A DNA stretch of 16,914 nt. Source: Rickettsia endosymbiont of Ixodes persulcatus. GTDB taxonomy: Bacteria > Pseudomonadota > Alphaproteobacteria > Rickettsiales > Rickettsiaceae. Of this stretch, positions 8,815 through 16,014 are shown in pieces; positions within the stretch are counted from its first letter, which is position 1; the number at the start of each line of letters is the position of its first letter. The notes below the pieces were generated by a model, which was given only the letters and a program-made list of their open reading frames with translations, did no database searches and was not told where the DNA came from. A program made the translations under genes and the position numbers. Location of the stretch: positions 1 to 16,914 of the forward strand of contig JAPYLE010000064.1 of assembly GCA_027293795.1 (NCBI GenBank), read 5' to 3'.

Positions 8815-8824
8815 TGTAATATGA
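8762..8824 (+). promoter_or_regulatory. Strong Shine-Dalgarno plus 14-codon leader ORF overlapping the rvhB6d start
   Basis: AAGGAGGTGA at 8762-8771 is a full 10-base match to the usual bacterial anti-Shine-Dalgarno sequence. It lies inside the rvhB6c coding end but in a useful place for an ATG at 8780, in a different frame. That ATG opens a 14-codon frame (MKNRLNLKHLNNVI) whose TGA (8822-8824) overlaps the rvhB6d start as ATGA. rvhB6d itself has no ribosome site close to its ATG. This layout would let ribosomes reinitiate on rvhB6d by translational coupling. The match could also be chance, as the bases encode QEGGE in rvhB6c. Seen: sequence match and overlap. Inferred: coupling. Confidence 0.35.
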
Positions 8825-11487
8825 TGAAAATTCTTAAGAGTTTAGTTTTATTAGTTTTATTTATGACCGCACCAGCTAAAGCTATTGATGCTTTTTCATG
8901 GATGTCAACCGGTTTTGGTGGGTTAAAAAGCTTATTCGGTTGTTTAGAAGTGCCTAAATTTACAAGTTTTCAAGAGGGTAATATAGGAATTAGTTTATCT
9001 ACAGCTGGAACTTGGCAGTCAACAGGTAATGCTGTTGAGAAAGGTAAATTGTTAAAAATAAATTGGTCTACTTCAGGTATTACTCCTGAACCTAGAAAAT
9101 ATCTAGTATTATATAGAATTGATCCAAGATTTAGTACGCCGCAAGTTTTCATTAAAACTTATAATTATACTAAATTACAATTTGAAGTTTTAGGATTTCC
9201 TCGTTTTGTTACGGAAAATAATGGTGCTATACCGCCTGATAAAGACCTTGATGCACTTTCATTTACTAAAATGTCTGATTATGTTAAGTATTTTAACTAT
9301 TCTAACGGTAATTCAAGAATTCAAGTTAATGCTGGCGATGTAGTAAATATTAGTTTAGTTAGTAAAGATAATTTTTTTAGCACTAATACTCCAAAACTTC
9401 CTAATACTGTAGATAATATTTTAACACAGGAACTTGATAGTTCGGTATTCGCTGCTTCTGCACTTTATACTCAAAGTAACCTTGGCAACTTTGATAATAG
9501 AATAGTTTACTCATCTGCAGAGCAGGTATGTAATATGATAGATGCTTCAAGAACAAGCGTATGTAGCGGCACAGGCACTGCTACAAAATATAAAAATACC
9601 GATAACGGAGTAATAGTCGGTAAGCCTATGATAACGGGAGCGGTACAGAATTTTATGGGCTTAATTAATTCTTGTCCTGCTAATGCTGGTATAGATACTA
9701 GCCCTGCTTGCTATTACGATCAAGGTAGAGGGATGATAATTAAAGTAGGCGGGCAGGTTATTAAGGGACGAGATCAGCGTTTTGTAAATTCAGGCAGTAC
9801 TCAAAGTAGTTTTATATATTATCAAGCGACTAGCGGCGGTACTATGGATTTTACTAGTGATTGGTCGTCTACTGGAATGTTTAGTAATTCAGTTTTAATG
9901 AGTGATTGGAGCCGAAATTATTCTGGTGATTATAATAGGTTTGTAAATGATATAAATAAGAATGATTGGTCAGCTAATTTTTTATATTTTGGTCGTTATG
10001 CGATGATTGTTGAAATAGGTAACGGGACAAATTCAATTAGTCCAGGTGATCAACAAAATATAAAGTTAGAATATTTAATAACACCGGATGGTGCGTTACC
10101 TGATTCATCTGTTCGTGGTACGCCGGTAGATTATAACGTTGCGACTGATGCACCGCAAGATGGATATTTATGGTTAAGGGTGGTAAAGCCTAATAGTAAT
10201 ATACAAGGGGTAGTTAGTATAAATTATGTTAATTATACCGGTACAACTTGGTTTTCTGATATAGTATATAACGGTGCTATTAAACCTATTACCGATCAGT
10301 TTAGAACTTTTAGTCAAAACTTTTATATTAAGTTAGTTAAAAATTCTGCAGTGCAGAATATAGCTAAAGCTGCATTAACCCTTTATGTTACTATATTTGG
10401 ACTAATGTTCGTTGCGGGAGCATTAAAATTAACTGCCATAGAAGTAATAACACGTATATGCAAAATAGCTATAGTAGCTTTTTTAATTAGAGAAGAAAGT
10501 TGGGATTTATTTAATACATATTTCTTTAGTGTATTTACTAACGGTATTGATTTCTTTGTAACTAACGTAGTAGGTGCTACAAGCTCTAGATCTAATATTT
10601 TCGGTTTTATTGATCCTATATTTGATAAATATACTAACGGTAGGATTTGGGGACTACTATTTATTGAATTATTGCAAATACATAATGGTTTAGCATTGAT
10701 CGCTATTATAACCATTTATTCTCTTATCACTTATTTTAGAGCTATTTTAGAAGTGATAATAGGCTATGTTATTGCATTTATAGGGGTAACTATTATGATT
10801 TCATTAGCACCGTTTTTCATAATATTAATGTTATTTGAAAAAACTAAGAGTTTATTTGATAACTGGATATCGATATTGCTTAGCTATGTAGTACAGCCGA
10901 CAATATTATTGATTTTCTTTTTATTGATAGATCAGGTTTTATCTGAACAGCTTTTAAAAGTAGTAGTTAGAGCCTGTTGGGATACTCTTATACCGATAAA
11001 AATAGGGCTTGATTTAACAAATCTCGGTATTCCGATCAATTTCTCTTTTACACTGCCGTTCTTACCCGGAATACCTTTCTTTGTACCGGATGTTCCGGAA
11101 ATTAGTAGCTCGAATATTTTAACGAACAATGCTAATACTTTCTTAGTATTATTTACTACGGCTTTATTATTTTATTCATATTGCCTGATGTCATATGGTT
11201 TAGTAACTTTTGTAAATGTAGTAGTCGGAATGCTTACAAATGTTACACCGGCACGAATATCAGGAAATTATCAAGCACGTTCTGATCCTGTGGAAGCCGT
11301 TATGCGTGATATAGGTTCGGTAACAAAACCGATTAAAAAGGCTGCAATGGCTCCGGCTAGAGTTTTCAAAGACAAGATAATTGATCAAAATTATAAAGCT
11401 AGAAAACCGGAAGGAGGCGGTGAGTATACAAATAAATTCCTTGCTGAGCGTAATGACGGAAAGAAAGAGGAAGGAGAGAGAAAGTAA
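8821..11487 (+). CDS. rvhB6d: VirB6-family T4SS inner-membrane channel protein RvhB6d
   Basis: 888 aa; the start is the first of two adjacent ATGs (8821, 8824), 6 nt after rvhB6c. Signal peptide residues 1-21 end in APAKA, a good signal peptidase I site. A ~480-residue exported region rich in Asn, Ser and Tyr follows, looking beta-rich, with a DGYLWLRV motif at 447-454 also present in RvhB6c just before the membrane domain. Membrane segments lie near 510-534, 620-642, 645-670, 690-704 and 773-800. The VirB6 signature is at 664-694 (APFFII, MLFEKTKSLFDNW, VVQP). A segment at 719-729 (CWDTLIPIKIG) resembles one in RvhB6c, so these two are relatives. The tail from about 810 is basic and cytosolic. 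It is a T4SS inner-membrane channel component by family. Confidence 0.93.
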   Translation: MMKILKSLVLLVLFMTAPAKAIDAFSWMSTGFGGLKSLFGCLEVPKFTSFQEGNIGISLSTAGTWQSTGNAVEKGKLLKINWSTSGITPEPRKYLVLYRIDPRFSTPQVFIKTYNYTKLQFEVLGFPRFVTENNGAIPPDKDLDALSFTKMSDYVKYFNYSNGNSRIQVNAGDVVNISLVSKDNFFSTNTPKLPNTVDNILTQELDSSVFAASALYTQSNLGNFDNRIVYSSAEQVCNMIDASRTSVCSGTGTATKYKNTDNGVIVGKPMITGAVQNFMGLINSCPANAGIDTSPACYYDQGRGMIIKVGGQVIKGRDQRFVNSGSTQSSFIYYQATSGGTMDFTSDWSSTGMFSNSVLMSDWSRNYSGDYNRFVNDINKNDWSANFLYFGRYAMIVEIGNGTNSISPGDQQNIKLEYLITPDGALPDSSVRGTPVDYNVATDAPQDGYLWLRVVKPNSNIQGVVSINYVNYTGTTWFSDIVYNGAIKPITDQFRTFSQNFYIKLVKNSAVQNIAKAALTLYVTIFGLMFVAGALKLTAIEVITRICKIAIVAFLIREESWDLFNTYFFSVFTNGIDFFVTNVVGATSSRSNIFGFIDPIFDKYTNGRIWGLLFIELLQIHNGLALIAIITIYSLITYFRAILEVIIGYVIAFIGVTIMISLAPFFIILMLFEKTKSLFDNWISILLSYVVQPTILLIFFLLIDQVLSEQLLKVVVRACWDTLIPIKIGLDLTNLGIPINFSFTLPFLPGIPFFVPDVPEISSSNILTNNANTFLVLFTTALLFYSYCLMSYGLVTFVNVVVGMLTNVTPARISGNYQARSDPVEAVMRDIGSVTKPIKKAAMAPARVFKDKIIDQNYKARKPEGGGEYTNKFLAERNDGKKEEGERK

Positions 11488-11491
11488 ATAA

Positions 11492-11586
11492 ATTGTCATA
11501 CCGCGACTTGATCGCGGTATCTATCTATAAAAATTAAAAATAACCGTCTTGAAAGATGCCGCGATCAAGTCACGGCATGACACAAT
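11492..11586. repeat. Double-hairpin palindromic element between rvhB6d and rvhB6e
   Basis: Arms 11496-11521 and 11555-11580 are inverted repeats with three mismatches; ATTG and CAAT at the outer edges also pair. Each arm is a hairpin alone: 11498-11520 is a perfect 9-bp stem (ATACCGCGA / TCGCGGTAT) with loop CTTGA, and 11557-11577 has loop TCAAG with one mismatch. Layout, loops, the GTCATACC edge and the following TCTAT...AAAAA tract match the element at 802-892, but the stem bases differ in a paired fashion. It fills nearly all of the 107-nt gap. Likely a member of the same dispersed rickettsial palindrome family. Confidence 0.85.
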
Positions 11587-11594
11587 AACTTAAA

Positions 11595-14500
11595 ATGAAT
11601 ATTTTTATTACATTATTAATATCGCTATTGTTGCTTTCCGGTTGTACCGGCGATACTTGTATTGACCCTGATGATTTCGGTTTTATCAAATTTAATGTCT
11701 CTTCTAGATATGATCCGGAAGAAATTACTTCAAGACAGGAAGGAGATCAGGTAGCACCATGGCGTGATAGTGCTTATAAAGTAAATGGTTATCCTTTAAC
11801 CGTTATGATAAGACCGTGGAGTTATATACTTGGCGATAAAAATACTTCAGGTCAGTTATCTGCATGGTGTCCATGGTATGGTCAAAAAAATAATACAACT
11901 ACTTTGGCTGCTTTTTGCGTTAAGCTACAACCGTGTCTTTTTATAGATAATGACATGTGCAGACCTAGTCCTACAAATCAAAATGATGCGGCTATTTATA
12001 ATGCTCCATGTATAATGACAAACGGTGTAGGGCTTTATTTTCTTATTGCCGCTAAAAATACCGATCCTAATATTTCGCCGGATTCACAGCGTAAACCGCA
12101 AGGTATAACTCAGCATTTAGGAGAACCCCCTCCAAATAACGATTATGCATTTTATAGTATTAGTAGTACAGGACAATTCTTGCAAGCCGGCGGTATAAAT
12201 TATCAATATAAAGGTGAGGATAAGTCAAAATATGCTCAATCTCCTCTTTATTTTAAGATCATAGATAAATTTTATAATGATAATAGCGGGCAATATAGAT
12301 TAGTGATAAAGTCCGGAGTTAGTGATACTAGACCTGACCCATTACAATTTTTAACGGATTTGATAAAAAAAGTATTATTTGGTACTAGTGATCAAGATCC
12401 CGGAATTGTAAGAAAAGTTTATAAACAAATAATTGATACTTCTGGTTATAGAATGAGTGTCTCGGCTATTTTAACTCTATATATAATGTTTACGGGCTTT
12501 TCCTTTTTAATAGGTAATATAAACCTTACTCATGTCGAACTTATAATTAGAATATTAAAAGTTAGTATAGTTTCAATATTATTAAGTACGGATAAAGCCT
12601 GGACATTTTTTCATGATTATTTATTTGTATTTTTTGTTGATGGAGTTCAGCAAATACTGCAAATAATTAATGAGGCTTCCGCTAGCGGGCCAGGTTCTCA
12701 AAGCTTGCTTGGGTTACTTATTTCTCCTCAAACTTTATCTAAATTATTTTCTTTACTGTTTGTTGATTGGCTTGGCTTTATATATATCATTCTATATTTA
12801 ATAGCTCTGTATTTTATTTTTTTTCTTATATTTAAAGCTACTATTATCTATCTAACCGCTCTTATAACTATCGGTATGATTATCACTATGGGACCGATAT
12901 TTATTTGCTTCATGTTGTTTAATATCACTCGTTCATTATTTGAGAATTGGTTAAGGCAATTAATATCATATGCACTACAGCCTCTAATCTTATTTGTCGG
13001 TATCGCTTTTATTGCAATGATTATCAGAACCGAAATATATTCAACGCTTGGTTTTGCGGTATGTAAACATGACTTTCCTAATTTAGGTGCGATAAATGAA
13101 ATATTCGGTAGTTTCCTTGAGGATATAGATCCAAGTCTTGGTAATTCGATATTTTATTGGTGGTTCCCCGTACCAATGAAAGGCGGTATAAATAATTTCC
13201 ACAAAGCAAAGATATTAGTTCCTGAAGATCATATAAAAGATGACGGCACTACTAACGGTAAGCATTGTGCTGCGTATGAGTGTATAGATGAACGCTATAT
13301 TGAGTTACCATTTTTAGATTTAGTTAAAGATGCAAAAAGAATTAGTAATTTTATAAATGGGAAATTTGTCCAACTTGACGGGATATTACTGATTTTTGTG
13401 TCTATTTATTTACTAAGTAAATTTAACGATACTGCTATATCGACAGCAGAATTTATTGCCGGTACTTCGGGTAATCTAACAGACATACAAAAAGTTAACC
13501 AGCAATCTTATGCATCTGCAGCGAAGCAAATGAATAGACCGCTAAATTATGTGGCTAAGACAGTAAGTGCACCTGTAACTACCCGTGTAAGTGCGAAGTT
13601 AGAGGAAACTAGTATGTTCTTTGCCGAGAAATTTGAAAATATGATGATGGGAAGACTTGAAAATCAAGCTCTTGGTTCTTCTGCTAACAAAGCCGTACAA
13701 AATGAAGTTAAGAGGAAATACGGTATAGATTCTAAAGATGTAAAAATGAATGCTATTACGGATTATGAAAACGGTATTTCAGGATTATTAAAGAATTTAC
13801 CTAAAGGGAATGAATTAAAAGCAAAAGAACTATCGCAAATGAAATTTACTCAGCTTCGAGATAAAATTGCTGAAAATAAATATGGAGTGAAAGATTACGC
13901 CGCTTTAAGTAAAGAACAAAAAACTGAGCTTGATAAGTCATTAAAAGATGCTAACTTACGTGAACTCGCTAGTGATGCGAACTTTACTAGAGATTATCAA
14001 AAAGCTTATAAAGATGCTCATCAAGATATGTCAGGGCGAGGAGTAGGTTTATTTGGTAAGAATATAGGAGTACTTAGAAGTTGGCAAGAGATGGAGCGTC
14101 GGGTTGAATCTAAGAGAGCTTTAAAAGAACAAAAGCGTGTAGGTATAGGCGAAAAAATATATGCTGGTTATACAGGAATAAAAAGAGGGGCTTTAACTGC
14201 AATAGTCGGTAAAGATTTACGTGATGCTTATGAGGGTAATCTAACTAGTGCCGAATGGCATGATTTTGAATATAACGATCCAAGACTTAGAACTTATAGC
14301 GAAAAATTAAAAGATGAAGAAAAAGCACGAGAATTTAAAGAGCTTCAAATGCATATTAATAAGGAAACGCTAGCTGCTCAAGCAGATGTGTTATCACCGG
14401 AATATCTAGCAAGATTAGAGAAAACAGGTAGACAGAGTGATGTGGAATATTATCAAGAATTAGCTCAAAGAAAGCTCATTCATGAGGTACGTAGTAGGTT

Positions 14501-15041
14501 ATCCGAGGAAGATGATCCGGTAATGATGGGTGACAGATTTATGCGTGAGAAAGCTACTGATTCTCAGATGCGGGATATGATAGATAACGCTCATAGAAAA
14601 CATGCACAATTTATAGATGAAGATCGATATACTCGTCGTCAAGAGCATTATGATATTATGCACGAGAAAGCTCAGGCAAATTTAGAACAAACTTATAAAG
14701 AGCTTAAAGATCATTTCAAAAGAGATGATATCAAGCTCGAAGAAATGCCGGCATTAATAGCACAAAAGGTCAAAGATACTGACGGGGGAGCTGAAATAGA
14801 CAAAAAGATTACAGAAGAGATTAATAGCTTTAATGCTGATGTTAAAAATTACGAATATAGTACTGAAGTACTAAATAAAATAGAGGATAGAAAGCAAGTT
14901 ATTACCGATGAAGTAAATGCTCAGATCGATCAGATTAATAAATATAGGGAAAATGCAAAAATGCAAACCTATGTAAAACCTATAGTAAATGAAGGCAGAA
15001 AACTAAGAAAATTAGAAGACCATTTGAGAAATATGGAGTAG
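11595..15041 (+). CDS. rvhB6e: VirB6-family T4SS protein RvhB6e with lipobox and long helical tail
   Basis: 1148 aa, the largest of the five. The ATG at 11595 opens a lipoprotein-type signal: hydrophobic stretch then LLSGC with Cys17, a good lipobox for lipidation and signal peptidase II. Residue +2 is Thr, not Asp. The exported region runs to about 285 with paired Cys. Membrane segments lie near 287-306, 316-331, 392-430, 464-477 and 594-608. The VirB6 signature is at 433-463 (GPIFIC, MLFNITRSLFENW, ALQP). From about 640 to the end are ~500 charged, Glu/Lys/Gln-rich, helical residues with coiled-coil character, probably cytosolic. No Shine-Dalgarno precedes the start. It is the last rvh gene here; the next gene has its own promoter. 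Family membership is secure; the job of the tail is unknown. Confidence 0.93.
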   Translation: MNIFITLLISLLLLSGCTGDTCIDPDDFGFIKFNVSSRYDPEEITSRQEGDQVAPWRDSAYKVNGYPLTVMIRPWSYILGDKNTSGQLSAWCPWYGQKNNTTTLAAFCVKLQPCLFIDNDMCRPSPTNQNDAAIYNAPCIMTNGVGLYFLIAAKNTDPNISPDSQRKPQGITQHLGEPPPNNDYAFYSISSTGQFLQAGGINYQYKGEDKSKYAQSPLYFKIIDKFYNDNSGQYRLVIKSGVSDTRPDPLQFLTDLIKKVLFGTSDQDPGIVRKVYKQIIDTSGYRMSVSAILTLYIMFTGFSFLIGNINLTHVELIIRILKVSIVSILLSTDKAWTFFHDYLFVFFVDGVQQILQIINEASASGPGSQSLLGLLISPQTLSKLFSLLFVDWLGFIYIILYLIALYFIFFLIFKATIIYLTALITIGMIITMGPIFICFMLFNITRSLFENWLRQLISYALQPLILFVGIAFIAMIIRTEIYSTLGFAVCKHDFPNLGAINEIFGSFLEDIDPSLGNSIFYWWFPVPMKGGINNFHKAKILVPEDHIKDDGTTNGKHCAAYECIDERYIELPFLDLVKDAKRISNFINGKFVQLDGILLIFVSIYLLSKFNDTAISTAEFIAGTSGNLTDIQKVNQQSYASAAKQMNRPLNYVAKTVSAPVTTRVSAKLEETSMFFAEKFENMMMGRLENQALGSSANKAVQNEVKRKYGIDSKDVKMNAITDYENGISGLLKNLPKGNELKAKELSQMKFTQLRDKIAENKYGVKDYAALSKEQKTELDKSLKDANLRELASDANFTRDYQKAYKDAHQDMSGRGVGLFGKNIGVLRSWQEMERRVESKRALKEQKRVGIGEKIYAGYTGIKRGALTAIVGKDLRDAYEGNLTSAEWHDFEYNDPRLRTYSEKLKDEEKAREFKELQMHINKETLAAQADVLSPEYLARLEKTGRQSDVEYYQELAQRKLIHEVRSRLSEEDDPVMMGDRFMREKATDSQMRDMIDNAHRKHAQFIDEDRYTRRQEHYDIMHEKAQANLEQTYKELKDHFKRDDIKLEEMPALIAQKVKDTDGGAEIDKKITEEINSFNADVKNYEYSTEVLNKIEDRKQVITDEVNAQIDQINKYRENAKMQTYVKPIVNEGRKLRKLEDHLRNME

Positions 15042-15062
15042 TAAAAAATATAGAATTTTTGT

Positions 15063-15111
15063 TTGCTGTAATAATAATAATAATATATACTAATTAATAT
15101 ATACTATGAGG
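15063..15111 (+). promoter_or_regulatory. vapBC promoter, operator-like direct repeat and ribosome site
   Basis: A good sigma-70-like promoter is visible: -35 TTGCTG (15063-15068), a 17-nt spacer, -10 TATACT (15086-15091). The spacer is entirely a TAA microsatellite, (TAA)5TA. A 12-nt direct repeat TAATATATACTA occurs at 15081-15092 and 15095-15106, the first copy covering the -10. This is a plausible VapB/VapBC operator, as these pairs usually repress themselves by binding at their promoter. GAGG at 15108-15111 sits 7 nt before the vapB ATG. Promoter assignment is by eye; AT-rich DNA yields chance -10 boxes. Confidence 0.6.
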
Positions 15112-15118
15112 TATTATT

Positions 15119-15355
15119 ATGAATAAAGCAAAGATATTTATGAATGGTCAAAGTCAAGCAGTAAGATTACCTAAGGAATTTCGTTTTTCAGCTAAAGAAG
15201 TAAGCATAATTCCTTTAGGAAAAGGAATAGTATTACAGCCAATATTAAAAACATGGGAGGAAGTATTTGATGAAATAAAACCTACAGGTGATTTTTTTCC
15301 TGAAGGAAGAAAGGATTTGCCACTACAAGAACGAAACTGGGAATTATTTAAATGA
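15119..15355 (+). CDS. vapB: VapB antitoxin (AbrB/MazE-like fold), type II toxin-antitoxin
   Basis: 78 aa. Residues 1-30 carry the VapB swapped-hairpin DNA-binding pattern (IFMNGQSQAVRLPKEFRF, then EVSIIPLGKGIVLQP). The C-terminal part (45-78; WEEVFDEI, then FFPEGR and an aromatic end) is the typical flexible toxin-binding tail. The antitoxin binds and blocks VapC and, alone or with VapC, represses its own promoter; it is normally the labile partner. The start is fixed by GAGG 7 nt upstream. The stop overlaps the vapC start as ATGA, giving tight coupling. Length and motifs are normal and the gene looks intact. It lies between the rvh genes and the pta remnant, with no visible functional link to secretion. 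Confidence 0.93.
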   Translation: MNKAKIFMNGQSQAVRLPKEFRFSAKEVSIIPLGKGIVLQPILKTWEEVFDEIKPTGDFFPEGRKDLPLQERNWELFK

Positions 15356-15762
15356 TTTTCATGTTAGATACAAACGTTTGTATTTACGTAATGAATAAGA
15401 AACCTATACCTTACTTACAAAAGCTTAAAATAGTTGAAAAAAATAATTCTGTAGTTATTTCTTCTATAGCATTAGCAGAGCTTCAATATGGAGTGTCTAA
15501 TTCAAGTAATCAGAATAAAAAACAAAATCAAATTAACTTAGACGCTTTTTTAAATAAAGTTGAAGTAATAAGTTTCTCTGCAAAATGTGCATTTTACTAT
15601 GGCGAATTGAGAAGTATGTTAGAGAAGAAGGGAACAATAATAGGGAGTAATGACTTACTTATTGCAAGTCATGTTCTAGCCGAGAATGCAACTTTAGTCA
15701 CTAATAATATAAAAGAATTTAAGCGTATACCTAATTTAATTTTAGAAAATTGGGATAAATAA
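15352..15762 (+). CDS. vapC: VapC toxin, PIN-domain ribonuclease
   Basis: 136 aa, a normal length for VapC. PIN-domain acidic residues are visible: Asp6 in MLDTN, Glu43 in the ALAEL motif, Asp101 in SNDLLIA, and the closing TNN..EF motif (117-123) with Glu122. These bind Mg2+/Mn2+ and cleave RNA; known VapC toxins cut tRNA or rRNA, but the target here cannot be read. Start ATG 15352 overlaps the vapB stop (ATGA). An in-frame ATG at 15361 (Met4) is less likely because of that coupling. The gene is intact with all four catalytic positions filled, so an active toxin is expected. No clear terminator follows. Confidence 0.93.
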   Translation: MIFMLDTNVCIYVMNKKPIPYLQKLKIVEKNNSVVISSIALAELQYGVSNSSNQNKKQNQINLDAFLNKVEVISFSAKCAFYYGELRSMLEKKGTIIGSNDLLIASHVLAENATLVTNNIKEFKRIPNLILENWDK

Positions 15763-15771
15763 AAAACAGTA

Positions 15772-15892
15772 GACGAAGTTTAATTTGGAAAAGAGCAAGG
15801 AATATATAAGGCGAGGAGCGGAGGGTATGTTAAACGTTCAGCACCGCAGCTCTTATAAATACGACGTAGCCAATTTTTCAAGTTCAACGAGT
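15772..15892. repeat. ~120-nt imperfect palindrome, candidate Rickettsia palindromic element
   Basis: The two halves of this segment are imperfect inverted repeats around 15823-15843. GACGAAGTTTAATTTGGAAAA pairs with the complement of TTTTTCAAGTTCAACGAG, ATATATAAGG with ATTTATAAGAG, and GGAGCGG with CCGCAGC. Length and overall shape fit the Rickettsia palindromic elements (100-150 nt), which spread between and within genes. It lies in the 252-nt gap between vapC and pta. One frame through it is open for 60 codons but has no credible ribosome site or family. The repeat call rests on self-complementarity only; assignment to a numbered RPE family would need comparison with other copies. Confidence 0.5.
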
Positions 15893-16014
15893 ATATACAC
15901 TGTTGCGGTAATGCTACTTACAAATTTCCTATTGAAAATCTCCTTCAATTTTCCCTTTATTAATTAACTTATATATTATCTAATTAAGTTAGTGATTAAT
16001 TTATTAAGGGGTTT
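15893..16014 (+). promoter_or_regulatory. AT-rich leader of pta with ribosome site
   Basis: No gene is seen here. A small hairpin ATTGAA / TTCAAT (15931-15949) followed by a T-rich stretch could be a weak terminator for vapBC. TATATTATC near 15971-15979 is a possible -10 region for pta. AAGGGG at 16005-16010 is a reasonable ribosome site 4 nt before the pta ATG, which suggests that the start region of the dead gene is still preserved. Terminator and promoter are both weak calls. Confidence 0.3.

Noticed and set aside
10383..10715. 110-codon minus-strand frame inside rvhB6d
   Set aside because: Antisense of the conserved membrane domain; composition follows the sense strand.
15042..15060. Possible terminator AAAAAT...ATTTTT after rvhB6e
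   Set aside because: The stem is six A-T pairs only and such runs are expected by chance in this AT-rich DNA.
15785..15967. 60-codon frame between vapC and pta
   Set aside because: It lies over the palindromic element, lacks a ribosome site and matches no family I know.
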